NCBI GenBank assembly: GCA_003615045.1
Contig: ML014365.1
Span: 1-21,536 of the forward strand
DNA length: 21,536 bases
Direction: 5' to 3'
Origin: Caulochytrium protostelioides
Taxonomy: Eukaryota > Chytridiomycota > Caulochytriomycetes > Caulochytriales > Caulochytriaceae
The position numbers were made by a program, and so were the translations under genes. Position 1 is the first letter of the stretch, and each line of letters starts with the position of its first letter. The notes under the pieces are model-generated. The model saw only the letters and a program-made list of their open reading frames with translations. It made no database searches and had not been told where the DNA came from. Below are positions 1 through 7,615 of this stretch, piece after piece.

Positions 1-71
1 CCTAATACATTCTCTTCCTTCATCAGTCTACTCGTCGTTACAGGAAACTGGCGACGAGGTGCCCAGGTCAC

Positions 72-100
72 GACGGATATTCGGTGACATGTTTTGTTGG
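72..100. repeat. Interspersed repeat, shortened copy A
   Basis: GACGGAT (72-78) is followed almost at once by TTCGGTGACATGTTTTGTTG (80-99). These are the two outer motifs of copies B and C with the 40-base middle missing. Being short, it could be chance or a truncated relative. Confidence 0.4.
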
Positions 101-157
101 ACGGCCACTTCTAGTCGCTTCTAGTTGGCATCACATCTGCTTACACAAGCAGTCTGC

Positions 158-299
158 CACGTGGCATGCGGCTTGCACCACGTGGTCTAGGCACGTGGCG
201 ACCACGTGGCAAAGAAGTCGGAAATCGAGCGTAAGACCCCTCGGACGCGTCGCACGTGGAGCACGTGGCAACGAGCACGTGACACGTGCTCACCACGTG
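158..299. repeat. Cluster of nine CACGTG palindromes
   Basis: Nine copies of CACGTG occur in 142 bases, starting at 158, 179, 192, 203, 253, 262, 276, 283 and 294. Most are embedded in a wider CCACGTGG or GCACGTGG context. CACGTG is the E-box/G-box core bound by bHLH factors such as fungal Cbf1 or plant and animal bHLH-zip proteins. That is family knowledge; nothing here shows binding. Spacing is irregular (7 to 50 bases), so it is not a simple tandem repeat. It could be a regulatory array, a remnant of a mobile element's terminal region, or a decayed minisatellite. Confidence 0.75.
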
Positions 300-1678
300 G
301 TGTGGCTTAGACGCCGCCGTGCGTCTAACGCCATCACAATATGGCCCGCCTCGATGATTGCACCATCTTGCATCATCGATGGCATCATCTCCTGGCCGTA
401 AGTGGACACGTATCACGTACCACGTCGCGATTGCATCATCTGGCGTCATTTCCCCCTTTCCATACTTACCCTTTCATATACCTATCCCCAATACATACCA
501 ATACTCTGTCAACCTCTAGGCTCGTTCCTAAAATTTGTGTGACGGGGACGGTCGCCCAGGTCGCACCCCACCCAGAAGCCGGTGGCTTAGCCTTTCCGCC
601 CTCATCCTAGCCTCCAACAAGACTCAGCCCCTCGCAAGCGTCAGCTGCGACGGGTGGCTGAGTGCATGCCTGCCTCGAGCTGCCAAGCGGCTCGAGAACT
701 TAGCGGAGTCGGGGAGGGCATCCATCCATCCATCGACGCAGGGCCAACTGACAGGGTGCTGGGTTTTTACCATACGGCCTTTCCCACACGCCTTGTCCGG
801 GCCGCCCTCACTTCATCCTATATCACCAACCTTTTCCTTTCTAGTTTATAACATTCTATTTCTAAACCCCTGTGTTTGGACGGTCACGCATGTTTTCCGT
901 GTGACATTGTTGTTGTTATGTGGCGCCTTGTGTCCGCAGTTTCCGGGTCATGTGCCAAGTATTTATCTTTGGCATATGTGCGGCGCCTCTCGCTTGTGTG
1001 CACAGCACAGCAAAAACGGCATTACTCGATCGACAAGGACCGAGTAGCGGCCGGATCCACCCTGCAGGCCGCCGGGAGGACATCCGGCCTGAGTTACCAG
1101 GTCGCGGCGTCATTGCTTACGAGTGGGTTTCTGGTCGAGTCCGAGGATTACAAGCTCCTTTTGCCTAAGCGCGCTCCAACGGAACCGCGTACGGCTGCCG
1201 TATGGCGTGAAAATCTCGAATACACCGCCTGACCGGCGGGTGTCTTACACAAAGGTTTAGTCGGTGCGGGGACCAGGTCCCCTAGTCCAACACTACCCCC
1301 AGAGCTCCCTAACGTCTATCGGCCTAGGTAGTGCATCAGGGGGTGTCTCCCCACCGGGCTTGCCCGTCGGAAGCGGGCTGATACCCGTGGAGGTTATATA
1401 AGGCTGTACCAGGCTGAAGTTAGTGGGCAAAGATTCGCCGTTTCGGATGTAGACTTAACGTATTTGTAGATCCGAAAAAAAAACTCACCCCCTGCTGGTC
1501 GCCCTCGACCGGGGCCCTCGACCTTGTGCGACCTCTGGCCCACCTCAGCCAGTGGGTGGCCGATCCGTCAGCCCCCCGCGACCATGCCATCCATCCATAC
1601 TCCCGCGACCCTTTCCGACATCCCTACACTCGTATCACTCATCCCCGGCACATAAAATTCATACCTTCCTATAGTAGT

Positions 1679-1814
1679 TTTTGACGGTCTTGACGTTTCT
1701 GCACTTCCTTTTCATTTTAAACGTCGTCTCATGTAGTGCACGAGACTTTTGACGGTCTTGACGTTTCTGCACTTGCTTTTCATGTTAAACGTCGTCTCAT
1801 GTAGTGCACGAGAC
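1679..1814. repeat. 68-bp direct tandem duplication
   Basis: Units 1679-1746 and 1747-1814 are identical apart from two substitutions. Each unit carries TTTTGACGGTCTTGACGTTT at its start and GTAGTGCACGAGAC at its end. The near identity points to a recent duplication. Each unit also holds an internal short repeat (GACGGTCTTGACGT), so slippage or unequal exchange is a likely origin. Confidence 0.95.
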
Positions 1815-1848
1815 TTTCTCTTGATACTTTTTTATACTATGGGCCTTT

Positions 1849-1850
<2 letters not shown>

Positions 1851-1882
<32 letters not shown>
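1851..1882. repeat. (AT)16 microsatellite
   Basis: An uninterrupted AT dinucleotide run of 16 units, flanked by CTTTCA on the left and TTTCTTTTCG on the right. It is likely polymorphic and has no apparent coding role. Confidence 0.97.
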
Positions 1883-1884
<2 letters not shown>

Positions 1885-2340
1885 CTTTTCGATTAGTTGT
1901 TTCTCCACAAACTCGGGAACATGTGTCGGGGACTTCCTTCCCTAGACCCTTCCAGACGCCTCGCCCAATTGTGGCCTCTAGCGCCCTCAACATCAGGCCA
2001 TGGCGAATCGGGCGGCATATATGGCAACAGCAGGTTGTGTTCTTCTCATAGAACTATTAATATCGGGCCCATTTTTGGCAAAACTAAGAAATGGCCAAAT
2101 ATGGCCAATCTCGCTCATTTACTCTACCGGCTTCGCCTTTACCATTCCAGAGAGACGTTCCCCACAGAGTATAAGAACTGGAGCCACCACATCGCCATCG
2201 ATACGCCCTCATTCGAATAAAACATAGCCTCTATCATGTAAATTGGGGCCTTTTCCTAATCCCCCAAGGCCCTCGCTTCATTAAAACCCTCTCCTTCTAA
2301 CCCTGTTACCTTCTAACGCATATAAATTCCTACCAAAACT

Positions 2341-2430
2341 GAGCTGATTAGGCCGTTCCAGACGGATTCCCTGCATCGTCACTAAGTGAAGCAAGCTGGC
2401 TTCATTTATTCGGTGACGGTTTTGTTAGTT
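2341..2430. repeat. Interspersed repeat, copy B
   Basis: This block shares an ordered set of motifs with 3865-3950: GAGCTGATTAGG, then CCAGACGGATT 8 to 9 bases later, then TTCGGTGAC....CTGTTA-like or TTTGTTA-like sequence 40 to 50 bases further on. Copy B has TTCGGTGACGGTTTTGTTAG at 2409-2428. Spacing between motifs is nearly conserved (20 against 19 bases, then 48 against 43). A shortened third match lies at 72-100. The order and spacing indicate common descent of a repeat end. The family is not recognised; a terminal repeat of a decayed mobile element is the best guess. Confidence 0.6.
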
Positions 2431-3864
2431 TTTACGTAAGGAATATGGTGATGACGGGATTACAGCAGCAGTGCGAAGCGAAGGCGATACAGACAGGGCG
2501 GCGTTTCGACGAAGGGGTGCGGAGCGGAGCGAACCATGCAGAAATACAACGAATCCTATTGGTGATTTACACGAAATAGAAGGGGTGGTGTTTGATTGAC
2601 GCGGGTTGAGTCCGTAGCTATACGTATATATGTATATATGTATATGGGTATGTATATATACTTGGACGATACTCGTCCCGTCGTCGTCATGTTAATGGCT
2701 TCCATTGTATCTGGTCACACAACGTCACACGAGACGTACGCTTGTGGTGCGACCAGGTATCACGCTACCCTTCGCGTGCATACCTTTCAGGCCATCCAAA
2801 GGCACTGTGGCGTCACAGTTAATGAAGATTTTGTTGAGAATGATCAATCAATTCTAGGATGCCCCGGTCAGCATAGCAATTCGCCCTTTTTTCTGTTCCG
2901 GGTCCGATCTCCGTGAACCAAGGGTTTTCAGACGTAACGTCGAAAATAGAGCAGATGCTATTAAGATCACAAGGACTGAACTCGCACCATCGAGGGCTCG
3001 CCGTTGGAAAACGGCGTACCAAAACTGAAATAAAAAGCCGAGAAAAGTCCTCCGCCCCTCCCCCCTCTTCAGATAGAGGAAGTGGCTTGGGACTGCAGGA
3101 AAGTGGTGTGACTTATTGGTCTGCTTCTATTTTACCATCCATCCATCCATCCATACATCCATCCATACAATAACTCCTCACGTCGTGGGACTATACCTTA
3201 CTTTACTTATATATGGGGTTTGCCTGATAGGCCTCTCGTCCTCATAGCCTCTCTTTTTCTTTATTATCCCTCATCATCTGTAACGTCTTATATCATCTTT
3301 TCGATATACTCAATTGTGAATTTCAACAGATTTGTGGTCTGCCTAGCCGTTCCGACCTTGCCACAGATAGCCATTAGGGCTCGAGGCGCCTTTTGGTCCT
3401 CTGCGAAAAGGGAGTGGCTATGTCACCCTAAATATAACAGTTTTTGTCGGCGACTGCCTGGTGAGGCATCAGCTGACCCATCGATATATTTTTTGCCGCT
3501 CAGCGACGATAATGAGCGGCTGAGGGCCATTTTGGCGATCTCTATGAATAGCCCGACCTCAAAGATCTCGTTCGAGCCATTTGCAGATGAGGTTCTATAT
3601 AGAACCTTACCCTCCTGGGCTCCCCTGCCATTCCCAGCCGCAGATCCGCCATTTAAACCTCGCCGTTCTCATCCGTTCCCAACCGCTGCTCGAGGGTATA
3701 TATATCCATCCCATTCAGCAGCTGAACCACATCAGCAATAGACCACGGAAAGGCCGTATATACATACAAAACCCCTTTGGCTCCTATTCTTCGAGCCCTT
3801 TTCCTTCTACCCCATACTTAAGTTATTTTAACCATATCGAACCGAGCCTGTCTTAACTAACATC
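2431..3864. other. Stretch without a supported gene
   Basis: No recognisable coding region. Simple-sequence tracts occur: a TATATG-rich stretch around 2620-2660 and a CCAT/TCCA tetranucleotide run around 3137-3170 (also seen in short form near 720 and 1590). A plus-strand open frame 3220-3741 has low-complexity content, overlaps the putative repeat copy and shows no domain, so I do not call it a gene. TATA-like strings occur near 3700-3760, before repeat copy C. Confidence 0.5.
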
Positions 3865-3950
3865 GAGCTGATTAGGGCTTCCAGACGGATTAATCGCCAG
3901 TCCCCTAGTGAATCATTAGTGATTGGTTCGGTGACATATTCTGTTAAGAA
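3865..3950. repeat. Interspersed repeat, copy C
   Basis: Carries GAGCTGATTAGG (3865-3876), GACGGAT (3884-3890) and TTCGGTGACATATTCTGTTA (3927-3946), in the same order and near-same spacing as copy B at 2341-2430. The two copies lie about 1.5 kb apart in the same orientation. That would fit two terminal repeats of a small element or two separate insertions. The sequence between them shows no recognisable protein. Confidence 0.6.
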
Positions 3951-4215
3951 CAGGGTCGGAGAAGAGGCGGAGACGAGGAGAGGCGAAGCAGACGACGATG
4001 ATGCCTGATAATAGACGAAGAAGAGAGACAGGGAGATAGGTGGTATAAGGTTGTACCAAGTCCTAAGGGGATTGCTGACTAGGGAACATGAGACTATGCT
4101 TCTTGCATCATGAGTAGCTGGGAACAGAGACGGGGATGGCATGGGTTTAATATGGATCCGAGAGTCGCGGGGCACCGGGGCGGTTCCCAAGTCCGGTAGG
4201 GGCGAGGAAGAGGCT
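3951..4215. other. Spacer between repeat copy C and minisatellite
   Basis: Purine-rich sequence (many GAGAC and GAAGAG strings) with no supported gene or recognisable element. Confidence 0.4.
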
Positions 4216-4435
4216 AGCCGCTGCGGGAACACTCCAACCGCTCTGGTAGAGGGGGGATGCCAACCGCGGCGATGGAGGAAGGAGCCAGCCGCTGCGGCGG
4301 AGAAAGATCACAACCGCTGCGGCGGAGGGAGATGCCAGCCACTGCGGCGGAGGAGAAATGGCAGCCGCTGCGGCGGAAGGAGGCGGAAGGAGGCAGCCAG
4401 GCGCAGCGGTGAAGGAAGGCGCCCAGCCACAACGT
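4216..4435. repeat. 25-bp imperfect minisatellite
   Basis: About eight to nine degenerate units with consensus close to ARCCGCTGCGGCGGAGGRAG plus five variable bases. Clear 25-bp units begin with AACCGC or AGCCGC near 4262, 4287 and 4312. Later units grow to 26-32 bp and diverge. The array lies about 100 bases outside the candidate gypsy LTR. Open frames exist on both strands because the array is GC-rich and stop-poor; I do not read them as genes. Confidence 0.75.
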
Positions 4436-4528
4436 TGGAGGGAGCGAGGCGGGGCGCCATAGGGGTGGAGGGGGATCTGGGGTCCATGAGATCATAGTAC
4501 TCCGAATACTTTTCCAACACATCTGTCA

Positions 4529-4735
4529 TGTAGTATGGGTCGGAGTATTGTCTACCTTACATGATCCGCGGCGCTACGTCGCGTAGGTGAGCTAGCAGAA
4601 GTGTTCCAAAAATATACAGGATTCTTATACCTGCAGGTCGACACACGCGCGCGGGGTTTTTTGGGGAAACCCTAAAACCCAAAAATAAATGCAAAAATTC
4701 AAAATTAATCGGCACTTAACGGAAGTCTCGCTACA
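4529..4735 (-). repeat. Candidate 3' LTR of the gypsy remnant
   Basis: Read on the minus strand the segment starts TGTAG and ends CTACA, a 5-bp inverted terminal repeat with canonical TG...CA ends. It sits directly after a purine-rich tract (GAAGAGGGGAGG, within 4738-4751). Inside it is a TATAAG string followed by an AT-rich stretch. Length is about 207 bp, short but within the range of fungal Ty3/gypsy LTRs. No second LTR is in the window, so the boundary cannot be confirmed by comparison. Confidence 0.55.
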
Positions 4736-5935
4736 AACCTCCCCTCTTCGAAGATCTTGCATCCTCGAAAGTGCCCTAGGGTTGGACGTCATCAGGTAAC
4801 GGGCCGTCGTATGGGTCAGTCATGCCAAAGCCTTGAGAATCAGGGCGCCAGTACTATAAAACAGTCGGGGGGTCGCTAGTGTAAATTCTAGCGCGCCGTA
4901 GGCGATCGGCCTGGGCACGACTGGGCCATAACATGCCGGTTGGATAGCCCTAGCTTTTAGGCATCGAAGTAAGTGTACGCTTCGCGAACGGTGAATAGGC
5001 TCATCCACTTGGGTTCCCACTTATTGCGGGAGTGATTGTGCTAGAGAACTAATCGCCTTCCTTGAACTGAACTGGACTTTTGGACACCTGGGCTAGCACG
5101 CACGTACGCCTCGTGGTTAGCTGTGGCAGCAGTCGCGTCACGCAGAGCTGATGCTTCTAACGCATGCCCAATAGCCTCCTGGCGTTGCGCCATGATCTCG
5201 TGGCGCTCATCTAGATTGTCGTAGTCAAAGACCACAGGCGGCACGTCGTCGCCTGGTATAACTGGCTCCGAACCGTACACTAGACAGTAAGGGGAGAACC
5301 CGGTGACTGAGTGGCACCCAATCTTGCCAGCAAAAATGGCTTGATCAAAGTATCCGTCCCAGTATTTGACGGACCCCGTGGCAGTACTTGGCAATCATGG
5401 GCCCAAGTACACCGTCCCATCGTTCCAAGGCGCCGTTGGTACGCGGATGGTATGCGCTGATCTTCACGCGCTTCATGTTGAGAAGATCTAGGTAGCGACT
5501 CAGTAAGCTGGTAAAGTTCGTTCCTCTATCCGTGAGAATTTCCTGAGGGCAACGGAAGCGAGAGACGATCTCCTCGTAGATGAACCGTGCTATGCGCCAA
5601 GCCTTAGCGCCAGGCAGGGTACGAGCGACGGGCCATTTGGATGTGTGATCCAGAACCGTGATGATCCACTCGTTGCCGTTGCTTGTTCGCGTTAACGGGC
5701 CGACGAAGTCCAAAGACCAACGGTATAAGTGGTCCTTTGGGGGGATCATGGAGTGCAGCAGCGCTGGGTTCAGACGGTTGGCCTGGTGTAGCTGGCAGTC
5801 TTGCACTGCCGCCACGTCGCAGCAATGTAGCTTTTCATTGCCAGTCACCACATACACTCGGATAGAACGTCGTAGATGTGGCTCGCGCCGAGATGTCCTA
5901 ACGACTCGTGGCATTGAACAACGCGGTCGAGGCGT
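4529..5935 (-). mobile_element. Broken Ty3/gypsy LTR retrotransposon, 3' portion
   Basis: A fossil of a Ty3/gypsy element on the minus strand. Recognisable parts, in element order, are: an integrase zinc-binding (H2C2) remnant at about 5790-5935, a DDE-type integrase core at about 5420-5720, the integrase C-terminal part down to about 5041, a purine-rich tract next to the LTR (4736-4751), and a candidate 3' LTR (4529-4735). Reverse transcriptase, protease, gag and the 5' LTR are not seen in the window. The element is truncated at about 5935, where unrelated plus-strand coding sequence (the Fanzor-like relic) begins. It is clearly broken, with a few interruptions. The integrase core is still easy to read, so it is moderately old rather than ancient. 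Confidence 0.85.
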
Positions 5936-6515
5936 CACGCGAAGGGAACGGAAGGGACACCGCGCCGCGTTCGAGACGTTTCTACCGGTGTGGCTGAAAA
6001 CGAACGTGTCACTGTGGGTCGAGTACCTGAAGCCGCGCTGGGCACGCCTGCCGCTGTACAGTGGCAAGCAGCGCGTGTTTGCCAAACTTTTCAACCGCGT
6101 CTCCGACAGAGCGGCCACGGAGGGCAAGCCCGTTGTGGTTGCCTATGGCGCATCTATGTTTGCCCCCGGGTACAAGGGTGAGCTCTCCGTTCCGACATCT
6201 CGGGTGTCGAAGGCGTGGGCCCAGCGTTTCCGCACCGTCCTGGCCGACGAGTTCCGCACGACCCTGATGCACGCAGAGACATAGGTAGTCCTTAAAAGTG
6301 CAAAGCTCGCCCACGAAAGTCGCGGCCCAAGGTGAGCTGTGGCGCGATAGGAACAGCCACAGCAACGTTGTTAACCAGTATCTCAATGCCGCTCTGAGCA
6401 TCCCACGCTGCCCGGCTTCGCCCGTCAGGCCTGCTGCGCTGTGCAGAGAGACAACACGTCGGATTGCAAGACCAATTGCAGCCTGTGGCCGGCAAGCTCA
6501 TCCGCCGATTAACCT
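5931..6515 (+). pseudogene. Fanzor/TnpB-like RuvC nuclease remnant, left copy
   Basis: Plus-strand remnant of the C-terminal half of a Fanzor (eukaryotic TnpB-like, RNA-guided) nuclease. An open segment at about 5931-6284 reads VWLKTNVSLWVEYLKPRWAR and KQRVFAKLFNRV (helical region, about 5985-6103), then VVVAYGASMFAPGYKGELSV (about 6135-6190), then DEFRTT at 6246-6263. The last two resemble the AYG...GELSVPT and acidic DE(F/Y)(R/K)TT region around the second RuvC motif. A different frame continues at about 6290-6465 with a CSS-like finger remnant, RDRN, NAALSI and RPAALCR (about 6430-6451), and GKLIRR follows at 6490-6507. The order matches the family: RuvC-II, zinc-finger remnant, RuvC-III (RD.N), RP..LCR tail. 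Its zinc-finger cysteines are largely lost and the frame changes, so it is not functional. The N-terminal half is absent, cut where the gypsy remnant begins. Confidence 0.75.
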
Positions 6516-7003
6516 CATACGGACGTATCTTCCTGGGGGGACCTCCTGGTGGCGCCAAGAAGAGCGACTGCCGAGCGGCGCGTCGCGTGCCTGGTGGTCG
6601 TGTCCTCGGCGATGGCAAGCGCCACGGCCTGCGCCACCCGGGGTGCGGCAGCGTCACGCAGGCAGGGGCCCCCGGCGAGCAGGCCGTCCGCCGCCGACGG
6701 CGCCCGTGCTGGGTGCCCCGCGCTACGGGGGATAGGCGTCGCTGTGCTGTGCCGCGCCGTGCCACGCGACGATCGCGGTCAGCGTGGTCATGCTCGCCTT
6801 CGCACGACAGCGGTGGACTGTGCCGCCGAATTTCTGGGGGCCGGCCTCGGACTCGAAGGCCGTGCCGTGCCGCGTGGGGCCCGACGAGCCTCGGCGGAGC
6901 GGCATCGACCACGTGGTGATCTCGGCGCCGCGCTGCGCTGTCTTCAGCGCTGCGCCGTCTTCAGCTCGCCCGCCGCCACCGCCGCCGCCTGCTTGCCGGT
7001 GCC
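6516..7003 (+). other. Spacer and probable promoter of the RING gene
   Basis: GC-rich sequence upstream of the RING-finger ATG at 7004; no gene is supported. It contains a 10-bp palindrome ACCACGTGGT (6908-6917, E-box core) about 90 bases before the ATG. It also has a 17-bp tandem duplication (6931-6947 and 6948-6964, one mismatch) lying 40-73 bases before the ATG. Either may belong to the promoter or 5' leader. Confidence 0.4.
6908..6917. promoter_or_regulatory. E-box palindrome upstream of RING gene
   Basis: ACCACGTGGT is a perfect 10-bp palindrome with a CACGTG core, 86 bases before the ATG. Single CACGTG sites also lie upstream of the kinase (10886-10891), of GCN5 (14438-14443 and 14880-14885) and in the shared promoter region near 19028 and 19128. 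In DNA this GC-rich the hexamer is expected about every 3 kb, so the gene-linked sites are only suggestive. Confidence 0.3.
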
Positions 7004-7471
7004 ATGGCCGACCCCGCGCTCGTGTGCGGCCGCGTGTTCGACCCGTGGCGCGCCGAGGGCACGGTGCCGCCGGTGACGACGTTCATGGACGTGATGCCGC
7101 TGCTGTGCCCGCTGTGCTACAACGCCCTCGCAGACGCCGCGGCCGACGTGACGCGGCTGCCCGGCTGTGGCCACACGTTCTGCAGCGACTGTCTCTTCTT
7201 TGCCGCTGAGAGCGCCCACGTCGTGGCTTGTCCGCGGTGCGCCGCGGCGTGCGATGTCCGCGTCCCACCCGTGGCCGCGCCGCCGTTACCGCCGGCCCCG
7301 ACGCCCGCGCTCGAGCAGCGGGTCGCCGAACAGCTGCGCGACCGCCGCGGCGTTGAGAATCTGTGGGAAGGCGCGCATCCGGACCCGCAGTATAAGACCA
7401 TCGACCTCGTCAAGCATCTCCGCAGCACCCAGATTGCGAAATCGCCGTACTTTCAGCTCGCTCAGATGTAG
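7004..7471 (+). CDS. Small C3HC4 RING-finger protein
   Basis: A 155-residue intronless protein with one RING domain, probably an E3 ubiquitin ligase or a RING adaptor. The zinc ligands are visible: C35-x2-C38, C55-x-H57, C60-x2-C63, C76-x2-C79, in the string LLCPLC...GCGHTFCSDC...CPRC, a canonical C3HC4 layout. The N-terminus is short. A Pro/Ala linker (about 87-101) leads to a conserved-looking C-terminal tail (YKTIDLVKHLRSTQ) that I cannot assign. The ATG lies in a good context (GCCATGG) and is the first in frame. No transmembrane segment is visible, so it is probably soluble. The gene converges on the kinase gene, with stop codons only 144 bp apart. The RING assignment is firm; substrate and pathway are unknown. 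Confidence 0.85.
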   Translation: MADPALVCGRVFDPWRAEGTVPPVTTFMDVMPLLCPLCYNALADAAADVTRLPGCGHTFCSDCLFFAAESAHVVACPRCAAACDVRVPPVAAPPLPPAPTPALEQRVAEQLRDRRGVENLWEGAHPDPQYKTIDLVKHLRSTQIAKSPYFQLAQM

Positions 7472-7615
7472 ATGAGTCCATCCGTTCACGAGTCGCCGGC
7501 CACCACAGGCGGCGCCGTGACTGATCCTTCGCATGCTTCTGCTCTTCTCTGACTCTATTCTATTCTAAAGTGATTAATGGGTTCGAGTCGTTCAGTTCGT
7601 GACTCGTGGCAGTCA
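7472..7615. other. Convergent 3' intergenic region
   Basis: 144 bp between the stop of the RING gene (+) and the stop of the kinase (-). It contains the only AT-rich patch nearby (TATTCTATTCTAAAGTGATTAATG, about 7556-7579), a likely shared 3'-end or polyadenylation region. A canonical AATAAA is absent on both strands. A similar GTGATTAAT string follows the stop of the Fes1 gene at 20686. Confidence 0.4.

Larger units (their letters stand above)
1..1600. other. Repeat-rich stretch without a supported gene
   Basis: I see no convincing host gene here. The stretch is AT-richer than the gene block to the right. It contains the CACGTG cluster listed separately, a perfect 8-bp inverted repeat with a 6-nt loop (307-314 against 321-328), a perfect 15-bp odd palindrome (GGGGACC A GGTCCCC, 1268-1282), a TATATAA box at 1395-1401 and an A9-type run near 1475. 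An open frame with ATG at 918 runs to 1232 (about 104 codons, plus strand). It matches no family I recognise and its first half is of low coding character. It could be a piece of a mobile element, but nothing shows which. The TATA box followed by a polypurine run resembles a retroelement LTR or a promoter, without proof. Confidence 0.5.
1601..2340. other. Intergenic repeat-rich stretch
   Basis: No gene is supported. The stretch holds the 68-bp duplication and the AT microsatellite, then about 450 bases (roughly 1900-2340) that resemble the stretch upstream of the second interspersed repeat copy (roughly 3340-3865). Both contain a CCATTTTTGGC-like string followed by AATCTCGYTC-like and ATTT strings, and a TATA-rich segment just before the shared GAGCTGATTAGG motif. 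This suggests the two blocks are old, diverged copies of one element, possibly LTRs of a non-autonomous retroelement. Confidence 0.4.

Noticed and set aside
918-1232. 104-codon plus-strand frame near the left end
   Set aside because: No recognised family and no supporting context. It may be a piece of a mobile element but was not called as a gene.
3220-3741. 173-codon plus-strand frame
   Set aside because: It crosses the putative repeat block with microsatellite-like sequence, and its translation has no conserved motif.
4216-4435. Regular repeats that could suggest a CRISPR array
   Set aside because: The units are contiguous and degenerate, without unique spacers, so this is a minisatellite. 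The host also appears eukaryotic.
7577-7590. GGTTCGAGTC string resembling a tRNA T-loop
   Set aside because: No D-arm box or acceptor-stem pairing is visible in the 70 bases around it on either strand.
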